This document shows positions 42,632 through 52,035 of a DNA stretch of 64,000 nt, in pieces. The notes under the pieces were generated by a model, which saw nothing but the letters and a program-made list of their open reading frames with translations, was not told the origin of the DNA and ran no database searches. The stretch's first letter is position 1. Each line of letters begins with the position of its first letter. The position numbers and the translations under genes are program-made. Source of the DNA: Methylobacterium sp. Lineage in GTDB: Bacteria > Pseudomonadota > Alphaproteobacteria > Rhizobiales > Beijerinckiaceae. The DNA is taken from assembly GCA_020252645.1 (NCBI GenBank), contig JADCCN010000008.1, forward strand, positions 25,886 to 89,885. The letters run 5' to 3'.

Positions 42632-42758
42632 AATCGAACGTCACGGCAGGATTGCGAGGGATGAAATGGCAGGAGTAAGCCGAAAAGCGTGCCCAATGGC
42701 ACGGTTGGGGCTTTCAACGAACCAGTTCGCGCTCGCAACCCTGTCCTCCGGATCGGGC

Positions 42759-42840
42759 CATGAGCTTCGATCTTTATGTCGCCAGCCTTCGAACGTCGGA
42801 AGACTTTCGTCAGACTTGCTCCTCAACCTCGAAGCTCATG
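42759..42840. repeat. Inverted repeat upstream of rimO
   Basis: Perfect 12-bp inverted repeat CATGAGCTTCGA ... TCGAAGCTCATG separated by 58 bp, ending about 40 bp before the chosen rimO start. A second small palindrome, GTGCC-CAAT-GGCAC, lies near 42690. The frame from ATG 42760 is continuous with rimO but is not conserved-looking. Purpose unknown. Confidence 0.55.
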
Positions 42841-42882
42841 GCTCCGACCGTGTCGCCCGATTTTATGGATTCTGACCCTAGC

Positions 42883-44214
42883 ATGTCTGCCGCACCGAAA
42901 ATCTCTTTCGTTTCCCTGGGTTGTCCGAAGGCGCTTGTCGATAGCGAGCGCATCATCACGCGGCTGCGCGCCGAAGGCTACGCGCTCGCCAAAACCCATG
43001 CCGGGGCCGATCTCGTCATCGTCAACACCTGCGGCTTCCTCGACAGCGCCAAGGCGGAATCGCTCGATGCCATCGGCAAGGGCCTCGCAGAAAACGGCAA
43101 GGTGATCGTCACGGGCTGCATGGGCGCCGAGCCGGAGCAGATCCGCGAGGCCTATCCTGCCGTCGCGGCCATCACCGGCCCGCAGGCCTATGAGAGCGTG
43201 CTCTCCGCCGTGCATGCGGTAGCGCCACCGGCGCATAACCCGTTCCTCGATCTCGTGCCGGAACAGGGCGTGAAGCTCACGCCGCGCCACTATGCGTATC
43301 TGAAGATTTCGGAAGGTTGCAACAATCGCTGCACCTTCTGCATCATCCCCAAACTCAGGGGGGATCTCGTCTCGCGCCCCCTCGCCGAGGTGATGCGCGA
43401 GGCGGAAAAGCTGGTGCGCGCCGGCGTGAAGGAAATCCTCGTCATCAGCCAGGATACGAGCGCCTATGGCGTGGATTTAAAATACGCGCCAAGCCTTTGG
43501 AATGAAAGAGAATATCGCACGAGGTTCCTCGATCTCGCTGCTGCCCTCTCCACGCTCGGCGTGTGGATCCGCATGCATTATGTCTACCCCTATCCGCATG
43601 TGGATGAGGTGATCCCGCTGATGGCGGAGGCGCATGAAAGCGGCGGGCGCATCCTTCCCTATCTGGATATTCCCTTCCAGCACGCCTCCCCCCGGGTTCT
43701 CAAGGCGATGCGCCGGCCCGCGCATCAGGAAAAGACGCTCCAGCGCATCGGGAAATGGCGGGAGATCTGCCCGGATCTCGCGATCCGCTCGACCTTCATC
43801 ATCGGCTTCCCCGGCGAGACGGAGGAGGATTTCGAGGAGCTTCTCGGCTTCCTCACCGAGGCGAAGCTCGAGCGCGTCGGCGCGTTCAAATACGAGCCGG
43901 TGCGGGGCGCCACGGCGAATGATCTCGGGCTGGAAGCCATCCCGCCCGAGGTTCAGCAAAGCCGCTACGATCGCTTCATGCGCCATCAGCAGCCGATTTC
44001 CGCGAAACTTCTGCAGCGCAGGGTGGGAAAACGCATCCGCGTGATCATCGACGAGCCCGGCCCGACCGTGAGCAGGGGCCGCTCGGAATGGGACGCGCCG
44101 GAGATCGACGGCGCGGTCACCGTCGCCTCGAAGCGCCCCTTGCGCGCCGGCGATATCGTCCCGGTGAAGATCGAGCGCGCGGATGCCTATGATCTCCACG
44201 GGATCGTCGTGTGA
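42883..44214 (+). CDS. rimO: Ribosomal protein S12 methylthiotransferase
   Basis: Radical SAM enzyme adding a methylthio group to the conserved Asp of ribosomal protein S12. 443 residues from ATG 42883 ([20 protein letters not shown]); upstream in-frame Met codons at 42865 and 42760 exist, but family members usually begin here. N-terminal cluster Cys14, Cys50 and Cys79; radical SAM motif Cys146-x3-Cys150-x2-Cys153 (CNNRCTFC); C-terminal TRAM domain ending [10 protein letters not shown] 75-bp stretch (43700-43774) is duplicated just downstream in a chimeric ORF. Confidence 0.94.
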   Translation: MSAAPKISFVSLGCPKALVDSERIITRLRAEGYALAKTHAGADLVIVNTCGFLDSAKAESLDAIGKGLAENGKVIVTGCMGAEPEQIREAYPAVAAITGPQAYESVLSAVHAVAPPAHNPFLDLVPEQGVKLTPRHYAYLKISEGCNNRCTFCIIPKLRGDLVSRPLAEVMREAEKLVRAGVKEILVISQDTSAYGVDLKYAPSLWNEREYRTRFLDLAAALSTLGVWIRMHYVYPYPHVDEVIPLMAEAHESGGRILPYLDIPFQHASPRVLKAMRRPAHQEKTLQRIGKWREICPDLAIRSTFIIGFPGETEEDFEELLGFLTEAKLERVGAFKYEPVRGATANDLGLEAIPPEVQQSRYDRFMRHQQPISAKLLQRRVGKRIRVIIDEPGPTVSRGRSEWDAPEIDGAVTVASKRPLRAGDIVPVKIERADAYDLHGIVV

Positions 44215-44432
44215 GCGAGCGTCCGGCGCTATCGACGGCACAGGCCCTGGGGCTGATGCTGCTCGCGGCCTTTCTCTGGGGATTGAGTTTCCCGATCATC
44301 AAGGCGATGCGCCGGCCCGCGCATCAGGAAAAGACGCTCCAGCGCCTTGGAAAATGGCGGGAGATCTTCCCGGGTTTCGATGAGGATATCCGCTTCGTCC
44401 ATCGGGGCCGCTCAACTCTTTGCTTCAAATAG
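44211..44432 (+). pseudogene. Chimeric remnant: DMT (EamA-type) transporter start fused to a copy of rimO sequence
   Basis: Open frame of 73 codons starting at GTG 44211 inside the rimO stop. Residues 1-33 (with LLAAFLWGLSFPIIKAM) are the first membrane segment of a DMT/EamA permease. From the AAGGCGATGCG junction onward the sequence repeats rimO 43700-43774 in the same frame ([13 protein letters not shown]), with four mismatches in 75 bp. It then runs 58 bp more and overlaps the SDR stop region. The rest of the transporter is absent. Probably a non-functional product of recombination. Confidence 0.8.
44299..44373 (+). repeat. 75-bp duplicated segment of rimO
   Basis: Direct copy of 43700-43774 (71 of 75 bases identical by hand alignment) located 599 bp downstream. 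The left junction coincides with AAGGCGATGCG, which would be natural in both rimO (LKAMR) and a DMT transporter (IKAMR), so microhomology may have guided the event. Confidence 0.88.
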
Positions 44433-45068
44433 GCTTTCAACACCGAGATCATTGGCACGATCCTGATGCAAAGCCCAGAACCGTTCTGCAATCAAAGCCG
44501 GATCGAAATCGGTTTCCGGCTTGACCATGCCGAGGATCGAAACCGTTCCGACCCGGATGCCTTTCGGGCCCAGATCTTCCGCCAGCGAGAAAGCGAGGTT
44601 GCGCAAACCGGCCTTTTGCACGCCAAGGCTGGCCAAAGCCGCGACCGGCCGATAGGCAAAGCCGCCGCCGGTCAACAGAATGCTGCCGCCGCCCCGCGCG
44701 ATCATGCCCGGCGCAACCGCTTGAGAAGCGGCCAGCGCGCTCGCGACGCCCACGGTGAAATCCGCGACAAGCTGCGCGGGAGTGAGCTGCGTGAGCGGCA
44801 GATAGCTGACCGCTGCAGCGTTGAAGACCATGACATTGACCGGGCCCAGATTCGCCTCGATGTCAGCGAGCACCTCGCCGATGGTCGAGGGAACGGTGGC
44901 ATCGGCGCGATAGGCCTTGGCCTTCAAGCCCTCCGCTGCGAGTTCGGCGGCGAGGGTGTCGATGCCTTGCGAACGCGCGATCAGCCCGATCGCGTGGCCT
45001 TCCCGGCCAAAGCGGCGGGCGAGCGCCATGCCGATTCCCGGCCCGGCTCCAATGATGGCGATGGTCAT
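44412..45068 (-). CDS. Atypical short-chain dehydrogenase/reductase family protein
   Basis: 218-residue Rossmann protein starting MTIAIIGAGPGIGMALARRF at ATG 45068. The nucleotide-binding GAGPGIG (residues 7-13) and the NAAA motif (VMVFNAAAVSY) are present. At the active site the YxxxK motif reads LGVQK (ASLGVQKAGL): the Lys is kept but the catalytic Tyr is Leu. It may therefore be non-catalytic or use another residue. Its 3' end abuts the chimeric DMT/rimO remnant. Confidence 0.83.
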   Translation of the reverse strand: MTIAIIGAGPGIGMALARRFGREGHAIGLIARSQGIDTLAAELAAEGLKAKAYRADATVPSTIGEVLADIEANLGPVNVMVFNAAAVSYLPLTQLTPAQLVADFTVGVASALAASQAVAPGMIARGGGSILLTGGGFAYRPVAALASLGVQKAGLRNLAFSLAEDLGPKGIRVGTVSILGMVKPETDFDPALIAERFWALHQDRANDLGVESLFEAKS

Positions 45069-45254
45069 CTGGATAGGATCACTTTCTTTTGGCAGGCGCA
45101 GCGGCAAACCGATGGTTCAGCGCCAAGGCGCGGGTTCATGGCAAAAATCGGCATTCACTTGAACATTGGTGGATGACGCTTTGGCGACGGTCGCACGCCG
45201 TTTTGCGGCAACCGTCGCCCGGTTGGGATCGTCTCGCTCCGCGCTGCGGCGCGA

Positions 45255-45845
45255 TCAGGGGACGCGGGTAAAGCGCTGCTCGACGAAGAGGAATTCCTCG
45301 CCGCCGGGGTAGCGGACGAAGATTTTCTGGATGTTCGCATCCTTGCTGGCGATCTCGAAAGCGAAGCGCAGCGAGCGCTTGCGCCCGGTCGGCTCCTTGC
45401 CCATGCCCGCTTCGGTGCTTTCGCCATAGACCGAAATGGAATTCGGCTGGGCATCCTCGCGGCCGGCATAGATCATCTGGCCCGGCTCATAGGCATCGAC
45501 CGTGACGAGCTCGAAGCGATTTTCGAGCCGGTTGAAGCCCATCGTGCCCACGCGCATCACCGGCTTGTCTGCGGTGGCGCCGCGCAGTTCCTCGCGCAGA
45601 TAGCGCTTGCCGAGGATCCATTCGCGCTTGGCAGACATGCCGGGAATAACGATCGGCGCGTTGCCCGGTCCCGGATAGATGAGCATTTCGACCGACCAGT
45701 TGCCGATCAGCGGCTCCAGCCAGGCGTGCTTTTCGCCAGGCTGGGCCAAACGTTCGGAGGCGGAAACCGCGCCCTCCTGCGCGAGGGCAACACTGGCCGG
45801 CAGCATCAAGGCCAGAGCAAAAGCGAGAAATCGAAAAAACTTCAT
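45255..45845 (-). CDS. Exported DUF1579-family protein
   Basis: 196 residues with a clear signal peptide (MKFFRFLAFALALMLPASVA, cleavage after LAQ). The mature domain contains HAWLEPLIGNWSVEM and EWILGKRYLREELRG, the DUF1579 pattern of a small beta-barrel-like domain, and ends FLFVEQRFTRVP. No biochemical function is known to me. Divergent from the LysR-type regulator at 45996, which is the natural candidate for its control. Confidence 0.78.
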   Translation of the reverse strand: MKFFRFLAFALALMLPASVALAQEGAVSASERLAQPGEKHAWLEPLIGNWSVEMLIYPGPGNAPIVIPGMSAKREWILGKRYLREELRGATADKPVMRVGTMGFNRLENRFELVTVDAYEPGQMIYAGREDAQPNSISVYGESTEAGMGKEPTGRKRSLRFAFEIASKDANIQKIFVRYPGGEEFLFVEQRFTRVP

Positions 45846-45930
45846 GGATAGGCTCCTGTTTTGAAAATTGCGAAACCCCCGCCAAGGCCAGGACAAGAAG
45901 CAGTGGCTCCAGAGGCCCGCAGCGGAATAC

Positions 45931-45956
45931 TCATCATTGATGAGATGCATATCATC
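45931..45956. promoter_or_regulatory. Candidate operator between DUF1579 gene and lysR
   Basis: Overlapping inverted repeats TCATCA-T-TGATGA (45931-45943) and GATGAGATGCATATCATC (45939-45956, near-palindrome centred on ATGCAT), 40-65 bp before the lysR start. Dyads of this kind in a divergent region are typical LysR targets; no binding is shown. Confidence 0.4.
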
Positions 45957-45995
45957 TGCGCTAGACATGCTGCAAATCGATAGTATTGATGCGTC

Positions 45996-46904
45996 ATGCC
46001 TGACATTGATCTGCGGACTTTCGACCTCAATCTGCTGAAGGCGCTGGACGTTCTGGATCGCGAGCGGAATGTCACGGAAGCGGCCAAGCGTCTCGGAATC
46101 GGCCAGCCCGCCATGAGCCATGCGCTCGCGCGGTTGCGGCATCTGTTCAACGACAAGCTCTTTGTGCGCAGCGGGACGGGCATGGTGCCGACGGCCCGAG
46201 CCATGGAGCTGATCGAGCCCCTGCGCGCCGCGCTGACCCAGATTGACGCGACCTTTCTGGCGCAAGCTGCACCAGACCCGAGAGCATCGACCCGACGGCT
46301 AAAGATCGGCATGACCGATGTGATTGCCTCGGCCGTCACGTCTCGCCTGAGCAAGGCTTTGGCGGATCATGCGCCGCAGGCGAGCCTGGCCGTCATCAAC
46401 GCCGACCGCACGAATGCGCCGGCCATGCTTGATCGCGGCGAACTGGACCTTGCGATCGGCCTCTTTCCCGAGGTGCCCGCCTGGCATGAAAAGCGAAAAC
46501 TGTTCGATGAGGATTTTGTCTGCGTTTTTGATCCTCGCGTCATCCGCGCGAGTTCACCCATCACTCTGGAAGAGTTCGCAGCGCATCAGCATGTGCTGGT
46601 GACGCTGCGCGGGGACGAACGCGGCTTTGCGGATGCGGCTCTCGAGACGGCAAACCTGACCCGGCAGATTGCGATCACCACGTCGTTCTTCCTGCTCGCG
46701 GGCGAGCTTGTGCATCGCTTGCCCGTGATCGCGACGCTGCCGCGCCATTTTGCGGAGAACTCGATTTACAGCAAAAGCATGGAGCTGAGCGAATTGCCCT
46801 TTCCCTCGCCGAAAATGACCATTTCCATGGTCTGGCATCGGCGCAACGAGGGAAACGCCCTGAGCATCATGTTGCGCAACCTGCTCGTGAAGACGTTTTT
46901 CTGA
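45996..46904 (+). CDS. LysR-family transcriptional regulator
   Basis: 302-residue regulator of the NodD/LinR-like branch, as judged from the start MPDIDLRTFDLNLLKALDVL. Helix-turn-helix: RNVTEAAKRLGIGQPAMSHA at about 28-47, then LARLRHLFNDKLFVR. The ligand-binding domain spans about 95-300 (RLKIGMTDVIASAV onward) and includes the usual AHQHVLVTLRGD. Divergent from the DUF1579 gene and convergent with the quinone oxidoreductase. Inducer unknown. Confidence 0.9.
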   Translation: MPDIDLRTFDLNLLKALDVLDRERNVTEAAKRLGIGQPAMSHALARLRHLFNDKLFVRSGTGMVPTARAMELIEPLRAALTQIDATFLAQAAPDPRASTRRLKIGMTDVIASAVTSRLSKALADHAPQASLAVINADRTNAPAMLDRGELDLAIGLFPEVPAWHEKRKLFDEDFVCVFDPRVIRASSPITLEEFAAHQHVLVTLRGDERGFADAALETANLTRQIAITTSFFLLAGELVHRLPVIATLPRHFAENSIYSKSMELSELPFPSPKMTISMVWHRRNEGNALSIMLRNLLVKTFF

Positions 46905-46918
46905 AGGTGACGTTGCTC

Positions 46919-47893
46919 CTAGGGAACGAGGATGGTCGAGCCGGTGGTCTGCCGACCTTCCAGCGCGCGATGGGCCTGTGCCGCATCCGCGAGCTTGAAA
47001 ACCTTGGGCGGCGCGATGGTGATCGTGCCCCTGGCAATCGCGCCAAGCAGCCTTTTCGCCATTCCATGGTAGGTTGCCGGGTCGGCAATATGGGTCATCA
47101 GCGTCGGCCGCGTGACATAGAGCGAGCCTTTCGCCGCGAGGACGCCGAGATTGACGCCATCCACCGGCCCGGAGGCATTGCCGAAGCTCACGAGCATGCC
47201 GAACGGCTTCAGGCTGTCGAGCGAGCCGGCAAAGGTGGCCTTGCCGACGCCGTCATAGACGACATCGCATTTCGTTCCCTTGGTGATCTCGCTGACGCGC
47301 CGGGCGAAATCCTCCTTCGAGTAATCGATCACGTGGTGGCAGCCCGCCTTCTTCGCAAGCTTCGCCTTCTCGGCCGAGCCGACCGTGCCGATGACGGTCG
47401 CTCCCAGCGCCTTCGCCCATTGGCAGAGGATGAGGCCGGTGCCGCCCGCAGCGGCATGGATGAGCACGACATGGCCCGGCTTCACCTTGAAGGTGCGGAA
47501 CAGCAGATATTCCGCCGTCAGGCCCTTCACCATCACGGAGGCGCCGATCTCGAAGGAGACCTTTTTCGGCAGCTTCAACACAGCCTGCGCCTTGATGTTG
47601 CGCTTCTCGGCATAACCGCCGAGGCCCGCAGTATAGGCCACGCGATCGCCCGGCTTCAGCCCCGTCACCCCCGTGCCGAGCGCGGTGACGATGCCCGCAC
47701 CCTCATTGCCCGGAACGAAAGGCATGGTCGGCGCGGCATAGAGGCCGGTGCGGAAATAGGTGTCGATGAAGTTGAGCCCGATCGCCTTCTGCTCGATCTG
47801 CACCTCGCCGGCGCCCGGCGCGGCCAGCGGTCGATCGACCAGCTTCAGCACCTCAGGCCCGCCGTGACGCTCGACCTCGACCACATGCACCAT
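46919..47893 (-). CDS. NADPH:quinone oxidoreductase (zinc-less medium-chain dehydrogenase)
   Basis: 324 residues from ATG 47893 (MVHVVEVERHGGPEVLKLVD). The QOR signature includes AIGLNFIDTYFRTGLY, PGNEGAGIVTALG and VLIHAAAGGTGLILCQWAKA (cofactor site). It lacks the zinc ligands of alcohol dehydrogenases, as expected for quinone oxidoreductases reducing quinones with NADPH. Monocistronic and divergent from the SulP transporter. Confidence 0.9.
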   Translation of the reverse strand: MVHVVEVERHGGPEVLKLVDRPLAAPGAGEVQIEQKAIGLNFIDTYFRTGLYAAPTMPFVPGNEGAGIVTALGTGVTGLKPGDRVAYTAGLGGYAEKRNIKAQAVLKLPKKVSFEIGASVMVKGLTAEYLLFRTFKVKPGHVVLIHAAAGGTGLILCQWAKALGATVIGTVGSAEKAKLAKKAGCHHVIDYSKEDFARRVSEITKGTKCDVVYDGVGKATFAGSLDSLKPFGMLVSFGNASGPVDGVNLGVLAAKGSLYVTRPTLMTHIADPATYHGMAKRLLGAIARGTITIAPPKVFKLADAAQAHRALEGRQTTGSTILVP

Positions 47894-47985
47894 CGTCCCT
47901 CTCCGAATCTCGCAAGGTTTTGCCGGGATATTTCTACGACTTTCGTCGCATCGGTTGCTGGCTTTGCTTGGCAAGGTCTCCGCCG

Positions 47986-49692
47986 ATGTCCCAACGTGAA
48001 GCTCTGATTCCGATTTGGCAAGGCCTTCCAGAGGTGCCCCTTTCGGCCGATGCGCCCTTTGCTCCGAAACTCCTTTCCGTGTGGAGGGAGGGCTACGGCC
48101 TGCGCGAATTCCGCAAGGATGCGATCGCGGGGCTGACGGTCGCGATCGTGGCGCTGCCGCTTTCCATGGCGATTGCGATTGCCTCGGGCGCTGCGCCCGA
48201 GAAGGGGCTCTATACCGCGATCATCGGCGGCTTTCTGATCTCGGCCTTCGGGGGCTCGCGCTTTCAGATCGGCGGGCCGGCGGGTGCCTTCATCGTGCTC
48301 GTCGCCGCGATCATCGAGCGGCACGGCCATGACGGCCTGCTGCTCGCAACCATGATGGCCGGCGTGATGATGATGGCGCTTGGCGCCTTCAGGCTTGGCA
48401 CGCTTATCAAGTTCATTCCGCAGCCGGTGACGATTGGCTTCACGGCGGGCATCGCGGTGATCATCTTTGCAAGCCAGATCAAGGATCTGCTGGGGCTTTC
48501 CCTTTCGGCAAGGGAGCCCGGCGCGCTGCTGCCCAAGCTGCAGGCGCTTTTCAGCGCGATCCCGACCGTCAACCCCGCTGCGATGGGCATCGCGCTCCTC
48601 ACCATGGCGGTGATCTCGCTCATCAAGCGCCATCGCCCGCATTGGCCCGTGCTGCTGATCGCCGTGACGCTCGCGAGTGTGGTGGCCTGGCTGTTCGCGC
48701 TGCCGGTCGAAACGATCGGCTCGCGCTTTGGCGGCGTGCCCTCCTCTCTCCCTGCGCCTTCGCTGCCGGCTTTCGATCTCGCGCGGCTCGGCGCCCTTCT
48801 GCCGGATGCCCTGGCGATCGCGCTGCTTGGTTCGATTGAATCGCTGCTCTCGGCCGTGGTGGCCGACAGCATGACCGGCCGTCGGCATCGTTCGAACACC
48901 GAACTCGTGGCGCAGGGCATGGCGAATATCGGGGTGGCCCTGTTCGGCGGCATTACGGCCACGGGCACGATTGCCCGCACCGCCACGAATGTGCGGGCGG
49001 GCGCGCATGGCCCGGTCTCGGGCATGCTGCACGCGGTCTATCTGCTCGGGTTCATGCTGCTGCTGGCGCCGCTCATGGCCAAGATCCCGCTGGCGGCGCT
49101 TGCGGGGCTTCTCGCCATCGTGGCCTGGAACATGGCGGAAAAGCACGCGGTCCTCAGCCTGCTGCGCGGGCATGGCGCGGATGCCGCGGTGATGCTCGCG
49201 ACCTTCCTCATCACGATCTTCCGCGACCTCACCGAGGGCATCCTCGTCGGCCTGGTGCTGGGCGCGATTCTCTTCTCGGTCCGGATGGCGCGGCTGGTGG
49301 AAGTGACATCCGGCTCCTCCTTCGAGGATGACGGGCAGGAAGCACCGCTGAACGGGCCGAGCGATGATCGCATCGTCCACTATCGCATTGCCGGGCCGCT
49401 GTTTTTCGGCTCCACCCCCCGCTTCGGCGAAGTGATGAGCCGCATCGGCATCCGCCCGCGGGTCTATCTGCTCGATCTCACGGCCGTTCCGCTGGTCGAT
49501 GCGAGCGGGGTCGAGGCCATCGGCGCTTTCGCGCGGCAGGCGAAGGGGCAACAGGCGAGCGTGATCGTGTTCGGGGCGCGCCCGGATATCGCGGATGCCC
49601 TGCGGCACGACGAGCAGGGCGGCACATTGCTCGCCTTCGCGCCAAACCAGAGCGAGGCGCGGGCTGCGGCACGACGCCTTCTCGAGGCGTGA
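47986..49692 (+). CDS. SulP-family anion transporter
   Basis: 568-residue inner-membrane transporter for sulfate, bicarbonate or a dicarboxylate. Start chosen at ATG 47986 (MSQREALIPIWQGLPEVPLS). The first conserved block is DAIAGLTVAIVALPLSMAIA, followed by GPAGAFIVLVAAIIE, about ten to twelve membrane spans, and a C-terminal STAS domain from about residue 455 (RVYLLDLTAVPLVDASGVEA). It stands between a quinone oxidoreductase and a UbiH-like gene with no hint of substrate. Confidence 0.91.
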   Translation: MSQREALIPIWQGLPEVPLSADAPFAPKLLSVWREGYGLREFRKDAIAGLTVAIVALPLSMAIAIASGAAPEKGLYTAIIGGFLISAFGGSRFQIGGPAGAFIVLVAAIIERHGHDGLLLATMMAGVMMMALGAFRLGTLIKFIPQPVTIGFTAGIAVIIFASQIKDLLGLSLSAREPGALLPKLQALFSAIPTVNPAAMGIALLTMAVISLIKRHRPHWPVLLIAVTLASVVAWLFALPVETIGSRFGGVPSSLPAPSLPAFDLARLGALLPDALAIALLGSIESLLSAVVADSMTGRRHRSNTELVAQGMANIGVALFGGITATGTIARTATNVRAGAHGPVSGMLHAVYLLGFMLLLAPLMAKIPLAALAGLLAIVAWNMAEKHAVLSLLRGHGADAAVMLATFLITIFRDLTEGILVGLVLGAILFSVRMARLVEVTSGSSFEDDGQEAPLNGPSDDRIVHYRIAGPLFFGSTPRFGEVMSRIGIRPRVYLLDLTAVPLVDASGVEAIGAFARQAKGQQASVIVFGARPDIADALRHDEQGGTLLAFAPNQSEARAAARRLLEA

Positions 49693-49731
49693 ACCCTTGC
49701 CGCGCCTCAGGGCTTGCGCCAGATCAGCGCC

Positions 49732-50946
49732 ATGACACATGCAAAGAAGCAGAAGCCGGCCATGAACAAGACCATGGACGTCCTCGTGGCCGGCGGCGGG
49801 GCTGCGGGCCTCGCGACAGGTCTCGCCCTGGCGCAGGCCGGCCTCACGGTCACCATCGCGGGCGTGCCCGAGACCATCCGCGACGATGCGCGTTCGGCGG
49901 CGCTCTTTGCCTCGAGCTTCACCTTTCTCGATTCCATCGGTGCGGGCGATCGGCTGCGCGCGAAGGGCTGGCCGCTCCGCGCCATCCGCATCGTCGATGT
50001 CACGGGCGCCCTGGTGCGCTCGCCCACGACCATCTTCAAGGCCATCGAGATCGGCGAACCCGCCTTCGGCTGGAACATCGCCAATGCGGAAATCCTCTCC
50101 GAGTTGATCGCCATGGCGAAGCAGACGCCTGGCATCACGCTGCTGCCAGGTTTGGTGACCACGCATCGCGTGGGTTGTGGCAGCGTCACGGCCGTGCTTT
50201 CCGATGGCGTGGAGATCACCGCGCGATTGCTGATCGGCGCGGATGGCCAGAAATCATCGGTGCGGCAGGTCGCGGGCATCAGGGCGCGCATCAAGCCCTA
50301 CCGCCAGGTGGCGATCACCGCCCGCGCGACGCACTTGCGCGACCATGACGACATTTCCACCGAGTTCCACACGCGTCAGGGGCCCCTCACCTTCGTGCCC
50401 GCCGGCGAAAAGCGCTCGGCCATCGTCTGGCTCATGCGCCCGGAAGAGGCCGATCGCAGGCTCGCCTTGCCGATCGCGGATTTCACCCGCGAGATGGAGC
50501 GGATGAGCGGGCATTTCATGGGGCCGCTCACGCTCGAAGGCCCGCAGGGCCGCGTGCCGATGCAGAAGCTCGTGGCGGATCAGCTTGTCGCGCCGCGAGT
50601 GGCGCTTGTGGGCGAGGCCGCGCATGCCTTTCCGCCCATCGGCGCGCAGGGGCTGAACCTCGGCTTCCGCGATTGCGAGGGGCTGGCAAAGCGCGTGAGC
50701 GAAGCGTTCCGCGCTGGCCAGGATATCGGCTCGGAGGAGGTGCTCGCGGCCTATGCGCGGGACCGGAAGGTGGATGTGGAAGCGCGTTCCGCGGGCGTCG
50801 ATATCCTCAACACCGCGATCATCGGGAACCTTCTGCCGCTCGATCTTGCGCGCGCGGCGGGGTTGAGCCTGTTCAACGCCGTGCCGCCGCTCCGGCGTCT
50901 TGCCATGCGGCTCGGCGGCGGCATGCCGGTGTTCGGAGCGAAGTAA
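49732..50946 (+). CDS. FAD-dependent monooxygenase, UbiH/COQ6 family
   Basis: Probable hydroxylase of ubiquinone biosynthesis. About 404 residues; FAD motif VLVAGGGAAGLATGLALA near residue 17, the second motif LIGADGQKSSVRQ, and the third VALVGEAAHAFPPIGAQGLN followed by LGFRDCEGL. The start is uncertain (ATG 49714, 49732 or 49762; no strong ribosome-binding site). Which ring position it hydroxylates cannot be told from sequence. It is convergent with the AEC transporter, with three bases between them. Confidence 0.85.
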   Translation: MTHAKKQKPAMNKTMDVLVAGGGAAGLATGLALAQAGLTVTIAGVPETIRDDARSAALFASSFTFLDSIGAGDRLRAKGWPLRAIRIVDVTGALVRSPTTIFKAIEIGEPAFGWNIANAEILSELIAMAKQTPGITLLPGLVTTHRVGCGSVTAVLSDGVEITARLLIGADGQKSSVRQVAGIRARIKPYRQVAITARATHLRDHDDISTEFHTRQGPLTFVPAGEKRSAIVWLMRPEEADRRLALPIADFTREMERMSGHFMGPLTLEGPQGRVPMQKLVADQLVAPRVALVGEAAHAFPPIGAQGLNLGFRDCEGLAKRVSEAFRAGQDIGSEEVLAAYARDRKVDVEARSAGVDILNTAIIGNLLPLDLARAAGLSLFNAVPPLRRLAMRLGGGMPVFGAK

Positions 50947-50949
50947 ACG

Positions 50950-51903
50950 CTACCAGACCGGCAACCTGTTCTCGGCAATCAGCCAGAGCAGGCCCGTCAC
51001 CGTGCCGATGGAAGCGAGCGTGCCCACGAGCACGCCGGAGGAAGCCTTGTCCACCCAGACATTGTATTGCCGGGCCATCACGAACACGTTGAGCGCGGGC
51101 GGCAGCGCGGACATCAGCGTGGCCGTGAGGATCCACACCCGCTCGAAGCCGCCGAGCAGGCTGAGCATCGTGAAAACGAGGATGGGGTGGAAGATCAGCT
51201 TCACGAAGAGATGCAGGGGCATCTCGAAAGGCACTTTCGTCAGCGGCCGCAACGCCACCGTCACGCCCAGAGCGAAGAGCGCCACGGGTGCCGCCGCATT
51301 CTTCAGAAGCGTGAGGATGGTGTCGATCGCCGCCGGCGGCGACCACTGGAGATAGGAGGCCAGCACCCCCGCCGCCGAGGCGACGTTGAACGGATGCGTC
51401 ACGATGCGGATGACCACGAGCTTCGCGGTGGCGAAGAACCTCAGCTTTTCGCTGCCGCCCAGCGCCATCAGGAACGGCAGCAGCGTGAAGAGCAGCACCG
51501 AATCGAACACGAAGATCAGAACGGTCGGCACGGCCGATTGCGGGCCCAGAGCCGCCAGCGTGAGGCCCGGGCCCATGTAACCCACATTGGAATAGGCCCC
51601 GAGATTGCCCTGGATGGCCGCCTCCCGCACATTTCCCTTCGAGGCGAGGATGCCGATGCCGAAGGAGATGACGAAGGCGATGTAGGTGCACAGCGTGGTG
51701 GCGAGAATGAAGCGCCAGTTCCCGAACTGCTCGAACGGCGTCACGCTCATCAGCTTGAAGAAGAGCGCCGGCACCGCGATATAGACGATGAAGAAATTCA
51801 TCCATCGCATGCCCTCTTCCGGGACCTTCGCGATCTTGCCCGAGAAGAACCCGAGCAGGATGAGGCCGAAAAACGGGAAGGCGAGCGAGACAACAGGGCT
51901 CAT
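50950..51903 (-). CDS. AEC-family (auxin efflux carrier-like) transporter
   Basis: 317-residue inner-membrane protein with about ten hydrophobic segments arranged in two halves. Family features are SLAFPFFGLILLGFFSGKIA at the N-terminus and QGNLGAYSNVGYMGPGLTLA; the second half has VFVMARQYNVWVDKASSGVL. Such proteins often carry malate/malonate or related organic anions; the substrate is not predicted here. No obvious partner gene. Confidence 0.87.
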   Translation of the reverse strand: MSPVVSLAFPFFGLILLGFFSGKIAKVPEEGMRWMNFFIVYIAVPALFFKLMSVTPFEQFGNWRFILATTLCTYIAFVISFGIGILASKGNVREAAIQGNLGAYSNVGYMGPGLTLAALGPQSAVPTVLIFVFDSVLLFTLLPFLMALGGSEKLRFFATAKLVVIRIVTHPFNVASAAGVLASYLQWSPPAAIDTILTLLKNAAAPVALFALGVTVALRPLTKVPFEMPLHLFVKLIFHPILVFTMLSLLGGFERVWILTATLMSALPPALNVFVMARQYNVWVDKASSGVLVGTLASIGTVTGLLWLIAENRLPVW

Positions 51904-52035
51904 CGAAAGACGCAGGCTGCAATCCGGTTGGGGCGAGACGGGCGCGGCGAACGCATCTTGACGGATGCGGCTTCGCCTTGAAAGAGAAAGGCCGGATTAT
52001 CACCTTCGTCGCGGGGCCGGAAGCCCCGTTCCCGC

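Noticed and set aside
42760..42882. 41-codon N-terminal extension of RimO
   Set aside because: The segment lies within an inverted repeat, is Ser-rich and lacks a ribosome-binding site; the family N-terminus starts at 42883.
47845..50166. 773-codon minus-strand frame across the SulP and UbiH-like genes
   Set aside because: It spans two genes and an intergenic gap on the opposite strand, is His/Arg/Asp-rich without recognisable domains, and fits the pattern of an antisense shadow.
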